From: Pseudescherichia sp031979925
GTDB taxonomy: Bacteria > Pseudomonadota > Gammaproteobacteria > Enterobacterales > Enterobacteriaceae
Direction of reading: 5' to 3'
NCBI RefSeq assembly: GCF_031979925.1
Contig: NZ_DALZFB010000001.1
Span: forward strand, 248,001 to 312,000
Length of the DNA: 64,000 nucleotides
In this document: piece after piece, positions 1-7,855 of the stretch
Position numbering within the stretch: the first letter of the stretch is position 1
Layout: each line of letters starts with the position of its first letter
The notes under the pieces: model-generated
What the model saw: only the letters and a program-made list of their open reading frames with translations
What the model was told of the DNA's origin: nothing
The model's database searches: none
Position numbers and translations under genes: made by a program

Positions 1-68
1 AAGCAAGGCTGACTGAAGCGCCGTTTGGCGTTATCATCAACGTCGAATACCGTGACTGGGGTAAGTAA
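1..68 (+). CDS. C-terminal fragment of the gene upstream of sirB1, possibly sirB2 (5' end outside window)
   Basis: An open frame enters from the left edge and stops with TAA at 66-68, sharing its last base with the ATG of sirB1. It gives only 21 residues, beginning ARLTEAPFGVII. In E. coli the gene at this place is sirB2, a small membrane protein, and as I remember it SirB2 contains a similar LTE..FGVII stretch, but about 45 residues before its end. If that resemblance is real, the last transmembrane part of SirB2 is missing here. The fragment is too short to name with confidence. Confidence 0.35.
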   Translation, partial: ARLTEAPFGVIINVEYRDWGK

Positions 69-877
69 TGAGGTCGTTAGCCGATTTCGAATTTAATAAA
101 GCACCGTTATGCGACGGGATGATCCTCGTTTCACAACTTATCCGCGACGACTTTCCGTCGCAGTATGTCTGTGATGAACTGGATAAGCTGGTTGCGCTGG
201 CGCGTGAAGAGATAAGCCTGGCGCAATCGCAGGAAGTGCAGCTGGAGAAGCTGATCGCACTCTTTTATGACGACTGGGGTTTCCAGGATTCGCAGGGAGT
301 CTATCGCCTGTCGGATGCGCTGTGGCTTGATAGCGTGCTGAAAAACCGCCAGGGCAGCGCCGTCTCCCTTGGGGCGATCCTGCTCTGGGTGGCCGAACAG
401 CTGGATATCCCGTTAAGCCCGGTGATCTTCCCGACGCAGCTGATTCTGCGCGCCGAGTGGCTGGACGGCGAGATGTGGCTGATTAATCCCTTTAACGGCG
501 ACACGCTGGATGAGCACACCCTTGAAGTGTGGCTGAAGGGCAATATCAGCCCGACGGCGGAGCTGTTTAACGAGGATCTCGACGAGGCGGACAACGCCGA
601 GGTGATCCGCAAGCTGCTCGATACGCTCAAATCGGCGCTGATGGAAGAGCAGCAGATGGAGCTGGCGTTGCGGACCAGCGAAGCGCTGTTACAGTTTAAC
701 CCGGAAGATCCCTATGAGATCCGCGATCGCGGGCTGATTTACGCCCAGCTCGATTGCGATCACGTCGCGCTGCATGATTTAAGCTATTTTGTGGAGCAGT
801 GTCCGGAAGATCCGATTAGCGAAATGATCCGCGCGCAGATCAACACGATTTCGCATCGGCAGATAACGCTGCATTAA
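68..877 (+). CDS. sirB1: SirB1 family protein (transglutaminase-like/TPR)
   Basis: The 269-residue product matches the SirB1/YchA family in length and content. The N-terminal half resembles the transglutaminase-like SirB1 domain, seen in the stretch around residues 95-150 with SLGAILLWVAEQL and LINPFNGDTLDE. The C-terminal part from about residue 190 is helical and TPR-like, with LRTSEALLQFNPEDPYEIRDRG resembling one repeat. It probably acts in the cytoplasm and its biochemical role is not established. The ATG overlaps the stop of the preceding frame by one base and kdsA follows after 38 bp, so the three genes are likely co-transcribed, as in the E. coli prfA-prmC-sirB2-sirB1-kdsA order. Confidence 0.9.
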   Translation: MRSLADFEFNKAPLCDGMILVSQLIRDDFPSQYVCDELDKLVALAREEISLAQSQEVQLEKLIALFYDDWGFQDSQGVYRLSDALWLDSVLKNRQGSAVSLGAILLWVAEQLDIPLSPVIFPTQLILRAEWLDGEMWLINPFNGDTLDEHTLEVWLKGNISPTAELFNEDLDEADNAEVIRKLLDTLKSALMEEQQMELALRTSEALLQFNPEDPYEIRDRGLIYAQLDCDHVALHDLSYFVEQCPEDPISEMIRAQINTISHRQITLH

Positions 878-915
878 TCCGATGAGTTCCGATTCAAACC
901 TGATAAGGCGATTAT

Positions 916-1770
916 ATGAAACAAAAAGTGGTTAGCATTGGCGATATTAACGTGGCAAACGATCTGCCGTTCGTGCTGTTTGGCGGCATGAACGTGCTGG
1001 AGTCACGCGACCTCGCGATGCGCATTTGCGAGCACTACGTTACCGTGACCCAGAAGCTGGGCATTCCGTACGTGTTCAAGGCCTCTTTTGATAAAGCCAA
1101 CCGCTCCTCTATTCACTCCTACCGTGGCCCAGGCCTGGAAGAGGGGATGAAAATTTTCCAGGAGCTGAAGCAGACCTTCGGCGTAAAAGTGATCACCGAC
1201 GTACACGAGGCTCACCAGGCGCAGCCGGTTTCTGAGGTCGTGGATGTGATTCAGCTTCCGGCGTTCCTTGCTCGCCAGACCGATCTGGTGGAAGCGATGG
1301 CGAAAACCGGCGCGGTGATCAACGTGAAGAAGCCGCAGTTTGTTAGCCCAGGGCAGATGGGCAACATCGTCGACAAGTTCCGCGAAGGCGGCAACGAGAA
1401 GGTGATCCTCTGCGACCGTGGTGCCAACTTTGGTTACGACAACCTGGTTGTCGATATGCTGGGCTTCAGCGTGATGAAGAAGGTTTCCGGCAACTCGCCG
1501 GTGATCTTCGACGTGACCCACGCCCTACAGTGCCGTGACCCGTTTGGCTCAGCCTCAAGCGGCCGTCGTGGTCAGGTGACCGAGCTGGCGCGTGCCGGTA
1601 TGGCGACCGGGCTGGCAGGCCTGTTTATCGAGGCGCACCCGGATCCGGCCCACGCTAAGTGCGACGGCCCGTCCGCGCTGCCGCTGGACAAGCTGGAGCC
1701 GTTCCTGAAGCAGATTAAAGCCATTGACGATCTGGTCAAGAGCTTCGACGAGCTGGACACCGAGAACTAA
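916..1770 (+). CDS. kdsA: 3-deoxy-8-phosphooctulonate synthase
   Basis: KdsA condenses phosphoenolpyruvate with D-arabinose 5-phosphate to give KDO-8-phosphate, the first committed step towards the KDO of the lipopolysaccharide inner core. It is a cytoplasmic TIM-barrel enzyme. The 284-residue product has the usual family length. Recognisable segments are VFKASFDKANRSS near residue 53, INVKKPQFVSPGQ near residue 135 and FDVTHALQCRDPFG near residue 197, which carry PEP and phosphate ligands in the family. It is the last gene of the sirB1 cluster and is closed by a strong terminator directly after the stop codon. Confidence 0.98.
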   Translation: MKQKVVSIGDINVANDLPFVLFGGMNVLESRDLAMRICEHYVTVTQKLGIPYVFKASFDKANRSSIHSYRGPGLEEGMKIFQELKQTFGVKVITDVHEAHQAQPVSEVVDVIQLPAFLARQTDLVEAMAKTGAVINVKKPQFVSPGQMGNIVDKFREGGNEKVILCDRGANFGYDNLVVDMLGFSVMKKVSGNSPVIFDVTHALQCRDPFGSASSGRRGQVTELARAGMATGLAGLFIEAHPDPAHAKCDGPSALPLDKLEPFLKQIKAIDDLVKSFDELDTEN

Positions 1771-1771
1771 T

Positions 1772-1799
1772 AAAAAAACCCGCCTCGGCGGGTTTTTTT
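1772..1799 (+). terminator. Rho-independent terminator after kdsA
   Basis: An ACCCGCC/GGCGGGT stem with a two-base loop sits between an A tract and a run of seven T, starting just after the kdsA stop. The flanking A and T runs would let it work on either strand, although chaA ends about 80 bp further on. Confidence 0.9.
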
Positions 1800-1807
1800 A
1801 TAGCTGT

Positions 1808-1836
1808 GTAGGCCCGGCAAGCCTGCGCCGCCGGGC
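1808..1836. repeat. REP (PU-type) palindrome
   Basis: GTAGGCCCGGCAAGC followed by GCGCCGCCGGGC has the imperfect palindrome and terminal GTAGG box of enterobacterial REP sequences. It lies between the convergent genes kdsA and chaA, the usual intergenic position for REPs. Confidence 0.75.
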
Positions 1837-1877
1837 GTTGATCTGTTGGCAGGGTCAATGACCCGACCTAAAACTAT

Positions 1878-2978
1878 CTAGGCAAATATCGTCATCAGGT
1901 AGGCGGCAAACAGCGCCAGGTGTGCCGCGCCGTTTAACACGTTAGTGCGCCCGGTAGAGAACGAAATCTGGCACAGCAGCAGCGAGGCCAGCATCACAAT
2001 CATCTCCGGTCCGCCGAGAGCAAATACCAGGTCGTTGCCGGTCGCCCAGGCAATCAGCGTTACCACCGGCACCGTCAGGGAGATCGTCGCCAGCACCGAG
2101 CCAAAGAAGAGGTTCATTGCGCGCTGAACCTGGTTATTCAGCACCGCTTTTAGCGCACCCAGTCCCTCAGGAGAGAGGATCAGCAGCGCTACCAGGAAGC
2201 CGGTAAAGGCCACCGGCGCGTTCATCTCCGTCAGCAGCGCCTCCAGCGGATTGGCGTTCATCTTCGTCACTGCAATTACTGCCACCAGATGGACGATCAG
2301 CCACACCGCGTGCCAGAGGCTGCTATGCGCCGACGGCTTGCCGTGATGCGGATCGCTGTCGTCTCCCTCATCTTCATGCTCATAAACAAACAGGCTCTGG
2401 TGGGTTTTGGTCTGGATCAGCAGGAAGACGCCGTACATTGCCGCTGAGATCAGGGCAACCAGCAGCGCCTGGCCGGTGGAGAAGTTGGCCCCCGGCAGCG
2501 CCATCGGGAAGACCAGCACAATCACCGCCAGCGGGAAGAGGGCTATCAGATACTGTTTGATACCGAACAGGTTCATGTACTGGGTAGCAAACTTTTGCCC
2601 GCCCAGCAGCAGCGAGAAGCCTACCAGACCGCCGGTAACGATCATGATAATGGAGTAGAGGGTGTCGCGCATCAGCGTCGGGGCGGCGTCGCCGGTGGCC
2701 ATCAGGGCCGAGATAAGGCTAACTTCGAGGATAACCACCGAGAGGCTTAAAATCAACGAGCCGAAGGGTTCGCCCAGTCGGTGCGCCAGCACGTCCGCAT
2801 GGCGGACAACGCTAAAGGCGCTGCTCAGGATCCCCACTAGCGCCAGCAGGTTAATCCCAATGATGGCTGGCAGCGACTGGGTGGAACCCCAGAAGAAAAG
2901 CACTGCCAGCGCCAGTACCGGGAAAATGAGCGTGGTCTCCTTATGGCGGGTTTTAACCGCCTCGTGCGTCGCTGTCAT
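1878..2978 (-). CDS. chaA: Sodium-potassium/calcium:proton antiporter ChaA
   Basis: ChaA is an inner-membrane antiporter of the CaCA family that exchanges Ca2+, Na+ or K+ for protons and helps with alkaline and salt stress. The 366 residues form about eleven hydrophobic segments in two halves, separated near residues 198-220 by a hydrophilic, acidic and histidine-rich loop (EHEDEGDDSDPHH) typical of ChaA. Acidic exchanger motifs are visible as VVILEVSLI in the first half and LLILSPEGLGALK in the second. chaB lies upstream on the opposite strand, so chaA is divergent from chaBC as in E. coli. Confidence 0.95.
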   Translation of the reverse strand: MTATHEAVKTRHKETTLIFPVLALAVLFFWGSTQSLPAIIGINLLALVGILSSAFSVVRHADVLAHRLGEPFGSLILSLSVVILEVSLISALMATGDAAPTLMRDTLYSIIMIVTGGLVGFSLLLGGQKFATQYMNLFGIKQYLIALFPLAVIVLVFPMALPGANFSTGQALLVALISAAMYGVFLLIQTKTHQSLFVYEHEDEGDDSDPHHGKPSAHSSLWHAVWLIVHLVAVIAVTKMNANPLEALLTEMNAPVAFTGFLVALLILSPEGLGALKAVLNNQVQRAMNLFFGSVLATISLTVPVVTLIAWATGNDLVFALGGPEMIVMLASLLLCQISFSTGRTNVLNGAAHLALFAAYLMTIFA

Positions 2979-3252
2979 CGTGGATCTCCATATTATGCGG
3001 TTGCTGATGAGTATAGTTAAGATTTTTAAGGGGATTAAAATAGCAGAATGGTGGCAACTTTAAGCTAATGTTTACCTTTTTTTACGGCATTGACCATTTT
3101 TTTGTTCATGACGTCCAGATTATGATGCTTTGTTGAAAATTGGTTTAATAAACAGTTTATTGCACTTAGAGACATAGAGATTTATACATATTGTGGCGAG
3201 GCGCGGCATTGTCATCCACACTTAAGGTTTGTTAACCAAAAGGAGATATCCC

Positions 3253-3483
3253 ATGCCCTATAAAGCAAAAGGCGATCTGCCTGACAACGTCAAAAACGTA
3301 CTTCCTGCCCACGCTCAGGATATCTACAAAGAGGCGTTCAATAGCGCCTGGGACCAGTACAAAGATAAAGACGACCGGCGCGGAGACGACAGCCGGGAAG
3401 AGACCGCCCACAAAGTCGCCTGGGCGGCAGTGAAGCATGAGTACGAGAAGGGCGATGATGATAAATGGCATAAAAAGAAATAA
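3253..3483 (+). CDS. chaB: Cation transport regulator ChaB
   Basis: This 76-residue acidic, highly charged protein matches ChaB over its whole length, ending in KHEYEKGDDDKWHKKK. The family is annotated as a regulator of ChaA-mediated transport, but direct evidence is thin. I chose the ATG at 3253 because AGGAG lies seven bases upstream and the product then starts MPYKAKGDLP like the E. coli protein. The frame stays open further upstream without family similarity. The gene is divergent from chaA and about 195 bp ahead of chaC. Confidence 0.95.
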   Translation: MPYKAKGDLPDNVKNVLPAHAQDIYKEAFNSAWDQYKDKDDRRGDDSREETAHKVAWAAVKHEYEKGDDDKWHKKK

Positions 3484-3529
3484 GCCGCTGAAATAACTAT
3501 CGTAAACGCCAGCTACCTCTTTTTTACGC

Positions 3530-3547
3530 TGCCGCATTCGTGCGGCA
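3530..3547. other. Perfect hairpin with TTCG loop between chaB and chaC
   Basis: TGCCGCA and TGCGGCA form a perfect seven-base stem closed by TTCG, an extra-stable RNA tetraloop. There is no T run after it, so it is not a standard terminator. It may stabilise the chaB 3' end or modulate read-through into chaC. Confidence 0.5.
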
Positions 3548-3679
3548 TGGCGTGCCGTAGGCTTGCAAGCGGCCCGCGAATTGCATATCGTCTGCACAGG
3601 CTGCGCTTTTATTCAGCAGCGAAATACACGGAATGCAATATAACGGTCGCATGGAAGCACGCAGTGGTGGAGGTAGAAG

Positions 3680-4375
3680 GTGTTAACACGCGACTTTTTA
3701 ATACAGGCGGACTGCAAAACCGCCTTTGGCGACATTGAAGCGGCGCTGCTCTGGTCGGCAGAACAGCGCGCGGCGTCGCTGGCGGCAACCCTGGCCTGCC
3801 GGCCCGACGGGGGGCCGGTCTGGATCTTTGGCTACGGATCGCTGATGTGGAACCCGGCGCTGGAGTTTAACGAATCCTGCACCGGCACGCTGGTGGGCTG
3901 GCATCGCGCCTTCTGCCTGCGTCTCACCGCTGGTCGCGGCACAGCCTGCCAGCCGGGACGAATGCTTGCCCTGAAAGAGGGCGGACGCACCACCGGCGTC
4001 GCCTACCGTCTGCCTGATGAGACGCTGGAGCAGGAGCTGACCCTGCTGTGGAAGCGAGAGATGATCACCGGCTGCTATCTGCCCACCTGGTGCAGGCTCG
4101 CCCTGGACGATGGCCGGACGGTAAACGCCCTGGTATTTATTATGGATCCCCGTCATGCGCTCTATGAGTCCGATACCCGTGCTCAGGTCATCGCGCCATT
4201 GATCGCGGCGGCCAGCGGTCCGCTGGGCACCAACGCGCAATATCTCTTCTCGCTGGAGCAGGAGCTGATTAAGCTTGGTATGCATGACGACTGTCTGAAC
4301 GACCTGGTCGGGAAGGTGCGGGGACTGATAAGCGGCGAAGAACCGGGCCAGTCGATGCAGCCCGGTTTCGCCTGA
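3680..4375 (+). CDS. chaC: Glutathione-specific gamma-glutamylcyclotransferase
   Basis: ChaC cleaves glutathione to 5-oxoproline and Cys-Gly in the cytoplasm. The 231-residue product has the family signature FGYGSLMWNP at about residues 50-59, which binds the substrate, and the conserved catalytic glutamate in LWKREMITG near residue 118. The start is a GTG at 3680 preceded by GGAGGT at a good distance, and the N-terminus matches the known family start. The gene follows chaB in the same direction, but the roughly 195 bp between them leaves room for a separate promoter. Confidence 0.95.
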   Translation: MLTRDFLIQADCKTAFGDIEAALLWSAEQRAASLAATLACRPDGGPVWIFGYGSLMWNPALEFNESCTGTLVGWHRAFCLRLTAGRGTACQPGRMLALKEGGRTTGVAYRLPDETLEQELTLLWKREMITGCYLPTWCRLALDDGRTVNALVFIMDPRHALYESDTRAQVIAPLIAAASGPLGTNAQYLFSLEQELIKLGMHDDCLNDLVGKVRGLISGEEPGQSMQPGFA

Positions 4376-4382
4376 GAAGTGA

Positions 4383-4628
4383 TTAGGCAGCCACGTAGCT
4401 GATGGAGTGCTCCAGCGACTGGCTGTGGCTGTCGATCAACACGTTCCAGGTACCGCTGTAGGGCACGGTTAGATACGCACTATTACGATCCTGTACGCTC
4501 AGAATATCGGTCTGGGCGTTCGCCGTGTGGCTCTTCGCACTCATCAAATGAATATGGCAGCTCTCCGAACAGCGTACCACCACCGTATCTCCACCAAACA
4601 ATGTCAAACTTGCTTTCACCAGCGCCAT
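4383..4628 (-). CDS. DUF1883 domain protein, function unknown
   Basis: The 81-residue product begins MALVKASLTLFGGDTVVVRC and ends with TVPYSGTWNVLIDSHSQSLEHSISYV. The paired features GDTVVVRCS and WNVxID...HSI are what I know from the small beta-rich DUF1883 family, whose function is not established. The start at 4628 has a GGGGTA about eight bases upstream. Longer frames from GTG 4712 or ATG 4709 add residues outside the domain and look less likely. It is convergent with chaC with only seven bases between the stops, and lies downstream of the chemoreceptor gene on the same strand but 130 bp away. It is not part of the E. coli K-12 order. Confidence 0.7.
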   Translation of the reverse strand: MALVKASLTLFGGDTVVVRCSESCHIHLMSAKSHTANAQTDILSVQDRNSAYLTVPYSGTWNVLIDSHSQSLEHSISYVAA

Positions 4629-4840
4629 TTTATTTACCCCGTTAATGACTATAAAGCGCTCCCTGCCGGACAATCCTCGTGTGATTTTGTTCACACTTGC
4701 TCCCTGCATCACACCAAACGGACGAAGTCGCGATGCTGATTTTGATCAAAAAATGGCGTAACGATTAAACAAAAGTGACATTGTGCGTCAAAGCCCTATC
4801 CCGGCGCGCTAAATCGTTTCAAAAGCGCGCCGGGAGGGGA

Positions 4841-6625
4841 TTAAATGCGGAAATGTCCTGCGGTTTCAGCCAGCTCTCCCGCCTGCGACTGGAGCGCGCC
4901 GGCAGCGGCGGCAGACTGCACTACCAGCTCGGCGTTCTGCTGCACCATCCGATCAAGGTCGATTACCGCATGGTTGATCTCCTGGATGCCTTTCATCTGC
5001 TCGCTGGTGGCGACGGTGATCTCGCGCATGATGACCGAGACGCTGTCGATGCTGGAGACGATATCGGTCATACTTTCGCCCGCTAAGCGTACGTAGCGCG
5101 ACCCGGTGGCTACGCTCTCAGTGGTCGACTCGATCAGGGTTTTGATCTCCTTCGCCGCCTGGGCGCTGCGGCTGGCAAGGGTGCGGACCTCCCCGGCGAC
5201 CACCGCAAAGCCGCGTCCCTGCTCACCAGCACGGGCGGCCTCTACGGCGGCGTTCAGCGCCAGGATGTTGGTCTGGAAAGCAATCCCGTCAATGACGCTG
5301 GTAATATCGCCGATTTTGGCCGACGCCTCTTCAATGGCGTGCATGGTCGAGATCGCCTGCGATACGACGCTGCCGCCGCGCGAAGCCGCTTCAGAGGCGG
5401 TATGCGCCTGGCTGTTTGCCTGGGCTGCGGAGTCGGTGGACTGGGCCACCGAGGCGGTGATCTGCTCTACGGCGCTGGCGGTTTCCCGCAGGCTGGAGGC
5501 CGCCTGCTCGGTACGACCGGAGAGATCCTGGTTACCGGCAGCGATCTCCTGCGCCGCATGCTGTACCGAGGTGCTGGAGTCCCGCAGTTTCACCATCACC
5601 ACCGCCAGCTTATCGCTGAAGATGTTAAAGGCGTGGGCGATCTGCGCTACCTCATCATTACCGCTCTCCGGCAGGCGCTGGGAGAGATCGTCCGTGCCGT
5701 CGCCGATGGCCAGCATCGCATCACGGATCGCCACCAGACGCTTCAGCATCGTTGTGACCAGCAGCAGCATCACCGCTACGCCAATCAGCACCAGTACGAT
5801 CAGCGACAGGGCCGAGGCCTTCAGCAGGGCGCGCATGCCGCTGGTGGCATCGTGGGTATCCAGCGCGACTACCAGCAGCCAGCTGGTGCCTTTAACAGGC
5901 TTCGCCATCAGCGCCTTCTGCGCCCCGTCAAATTCGCCGTCTACCGGGCTGCCTGCTTGAAGTGCACTGAAATCCGCGCCGGAGATCGCCTCGCCGAACG
6001 GCTTCAGGGTCAGATCGGCATTGCTGGCGGCAATCACCGCTCCGTCGCTGCTGATCAACAGACCGCTGCTCTGCGGCGTCGGCTGAATAGTGCGCACGTT
6101 AGCCACCACGCTGTCCATCGCCACGTCGCCAGCCACCACCGCGCTTAGCGTGCCGTTCTCCTTCACCGGCACGGCAAAAGTTACTACCAGCTTGCCAGAA
6201 GCGGCATCGACATAGGGGGCGGTGACGATCGGCGCGTCGGCTTTAGCTGCCTGCTGATACCAGGGACGAATGGTCGGATCGTAGTCGGCGGGAATGCCGT
6301 TAGAATCCGAGAACTTCGCCGTTTTGCTGGCATAACCGACATAGACGTTAATAAAGCCGCCTGCCTGAGCGATCTGGGCGAAAGCAGGGACCGGATCCGC
6401 CGTCAGCGCGGCGCTTTGCAGCGAGGCGATCATGGTCATTTTGCTGTTAACCCAGTCGGCAATCGCGCCGCTGTGGCTGGTGCTGGTGCTGGAGAGAATA
6501 TCCCGTTGGGCCTGCTGGTTATCCTGGCGTGTTACCTGGTAGTTGATCACGGTGTTGATCAGTAAGGCGATAGCCAGACAGCCGGCGGTAGCTGCGGTAA
6601 TGCGTGCGCGAATGGATCTGAACAT
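4841..6625 (-). CDS. Methyl-accepting chemotaxis protein with a periplasmic Cache sensor
   Basis: This 594-residue chemoreceptor has an uncleaved N-terminal membrane helix (about residues 10-30), then a periplasmic domain to about residue 268 that looks like a double Cache sensor (for example IRPWYQQAAKADAPIVTAPYVDAASGKLVVTFAVPV split over residues 122-155). A second membrane helix (about 270-293), a HAMP segment and the cytoplasmic signalling domain follow. The conserved hairpin tip reads IDGIAFQTNILALNAAVEAA. Such Cache receptors usually sense amino acids or organic acids; the ligand cannot be read here. The protein ends GHFRI and has no NWETF-type pentapeptide tether for CheR/CheB. A sigma-28-like promoter lies upstream, so it is probably coregulated with flagella. 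Confidence 0.93.
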   Translation of the reverse strand: MFRSIRARITAATAGCLAIALLINTVINYQVTRQDNQQAQRDILSSTSTSHSGAIADWVNSKMTMIASLQSAALTADPVPAFAQIAQAGGFINVYVGYASKTAKFSDSNGIPADYDPTIRPWYQQAAKADAPIVTAPYVDAASGKLVVTFAVPVKENGTLSAVVAGDVAMDSVVANVRTIQPTPQSSGLLISSDGAVIAASNADLTLKPFGEAISGADFSALQAGSPVDGEFDGAQKALMAKPVKGTSWLLVVALDTHDATSGMRALLKASALSLIVLVLIGVAVMLLLVTTMLKRLVAIRDAMLAIGDGTDDLSQRLPESGNDEVAQIAHAFNIFSDKLAVVMVKLRDSSTSVQHAAQEIAAGNQDLSGRTEQAASSLRETASAVEQITASVAQSTDSAAQANSQAHTASEAASRGGSVVSQAISTMHAIEEASAKIGDITSVIDGIAFQTNILALNAAVEAARAGEQGRGFAVVAGEVRTLASRSAQAAKEIKTLIESTTESVATGSRYVRLAGESMTDIVSSIDSVSVIMREITVATSEQMKGIQEINHAVIDLDRMVQQNAELVVQSAAAAGALQSQAGELAETAGHFRI

Positions 6626-6635
6626 AATTGTTATA

Positions 6636-6675
6636 CCTGCTGTGTTGTGTAAAAGCCTATCGGCAACACAGCAGG
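6636..6675. repeat. Inverted repeat around the chemoreceptor -10 box and start site
   Basis: CCTGCTGTGTT (6636-6646) and AACACAGCAGG (6665-6675) are a perfect 11-base inverted repeat separated by 18 bp. One arm lies in the promoter spacer and the other in the expected transcribed leader, with the -10 box between them. This is an operator-like arrangement. In RNA only one arm would be present, so an RNA hairpin is less likely. Confidence 0.6.
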
Positions 6676-6684
6676 CGAACTTGA
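6657..6684 (-). promoter_or_regulatory. Sigma-28 (FliA)-like promoter of the chemoreceptor gene
   Basis: On the minus strand the -35-like box TCAAGTTC (6684-6677) and the -10-like box GCCGATAG (6664-6657) match TAAAGTTT and GCCGATAA in six and seven of eight positions. The spacer is 12 bp rather than the usual 11. The predicted start lies about 25 bp before the ATG at 6625. This fits class III flagellar control of a chemoreceptor. Confidence 0.6.
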
Positions 6685-6731
6685 TGCTCGGCGAGAAAGT
6701 ATAAGAAAAATATATTTAAGTTAGGGAATTA

Positions 6732-7085
6732 TTAGAAAGTTAATACCTTATCGGCCGCCAGCGTCCACTTAGCCAGCTCGACGAGGGTGCCAATCTCAAC
6801 GCCGTCGATAAGCGGCAGGGCGGTGATGCCGCGTCCGTCAGTACAGGTTTTACACAGCTTCACCGCCACGTTTTGCGCGGTCAGGATCTCCAGCATCTGC
6901 TGAATGTTGTAGCCCTCGGCAGGCTTCTGCCCACGCAGCCCGGCGGTAACCGCATCCGACATCAGGAACAGGCGCAAATCCAGCTCCTCCGCCTGCTCAC
7001 GCAGGGCAATCGCCAGGCGCAGGCTGTTAAACAGGGACTCGCTGCCGTAGGCCGCACCGTTGGCGACAATCACGATCTTTTGCAT
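6732..7085 (-). CDS. ychN: DsrE/F-like family protein YchN
   Basis: The 117-residue product matches E. coli YchN almost throughout. It belongs to the DsrE/DsrF/YchN fold of small cytoplasmic homo-oligomers related to sulfur-relay proteins. Two cysteines in LCKTCTDGRG near residue 84 are the conserved pair expected near the subunit interface. The physiological role is unknown. I start it at 7085 (MQKIVIVANG) because this fits the family and has AGGAAG upstream in the leader; an extension to 7124 adds unrelated residues. The upstream PEBP gene on the same strand ends only about 20 bp away, so co-transcription is likely. Confidence 0.93.
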   Translation of the reverse strand: MQKIVIVANGAAYGSESLFNSLRLAIALREQAEELDLRLFLMSDAVTAGLRGQKPAEGYNIQQMLEILTAQNVAVKLCKTCTDGRGITALPLIDGVEIGTLVELAKWTLAADKVLTF

Positions 7086-7104
7086 TATCTCTTCCTTATT
7101 AACG

Positions 7105-7656
7105 CTACTGCCCGAAGCGGCCAATCAGGCCGGTGGCGGCCAGCGCTTTACCTTTTAGCTTCTCTAACAGCGCTTCGCGGGTCAGGCCAGCGGGAAGATC
7201 CGGTGCCTGGCTGGTGGCGATAAGCGTAAAGGTATAGTGGTGCGCGCCGCTGCCGGGCGGCGGGCAGGGGCCATGCCAGCGATCGGAGCCGGGGCTATTT
7301 TTGCCGCCGGTAAACATTTTGCCATCGCGCAGGGCGTTGGCCGGAAAACCGGTGGCGGACGGGGCAATATTGTACGCCACCAGATGCGTCACGCCGAGGC
7401 CTTTTGCCCCCTCAGGATCGTGAACAATCAGGGCAAAGCTTTTAGTCTCTTCCGGAGGGTTACTCCAGATGAGCGCTGGTGACTGGTTTTCACCGGTGCA
7501 GTTAGGGTTATCCTTAGCGTTGCCAGCGAATTTTTTATCCAGCAGGCCGTTGTCGGCAAACGCCGGGGATTGCAACATAAACAGTTCGCTAGCCTGCGAA
7601 GCTGCACCATAAAACATCATTGAACTCAACAGGATCCATCGCAACCTTTTGCTCAT
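7105..7656 (-). CDS. Periplasmic YbhB/YbcL (PEBP, Raf kinase inhibitor-like) protein
   Basis: The 183-residue product starts with a Sec signal peptide (MSKRLRWILLSSMMFYGAASQA, cleavage before SELF). The PEBP fold follows, with the family marks NPNCTGENQSPALIW, the loop FALIVHDPEGAKG, SDRWHGPCPPPGSGAHHYTF (ligand pocket with DRWHGPCPP) and a C-terminal helix. Bacterial members bind small anionic or phospho-compounds, and YbcL of uropathogenic E. coli modulates neutrophil migration; whether this homologue does so is unknown. A GTG three codons upstream (7665) is an alternative start. ychN follows closely downstream on the same strand. I do not recall a PEBP gene here in E. coli K-12. Confidence 0.85.
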   Translation of the reverse strand: MSKRLRWILLSSMMFYGAASQASELFMLQSPAFADNGLLDKKFAGNAKDNPNCTGENQSPALIWSNPPEETKSFALIVHDPEGAKGLGVTHLVAYNIAPSATGFPANALRDGKMFTGGKNSPGSDRWHGPCPPPGSGAHHYTFTLIATSQAPDLPAGLTREALLEKLKGKALAATGLIGRFGQ

Positions 7657-7855
7657 AGTTACCACTCGTCATACCTTGCAATAAATAGATGCATTAAGAG
7701 ATAAATTAACTGTAGACCTGACGAGACGGTAACAGTTAAGGTTTTTCCTGAAAATTTGCGTAAGGCTGAAAAGAGTCGTAAAAATCGATAAAATAAGGCT
7801 TTAATCGCTGGTCAGACCGGAGGGGCTACCGCTGAATTTTCGCTCTAACGCTCTG

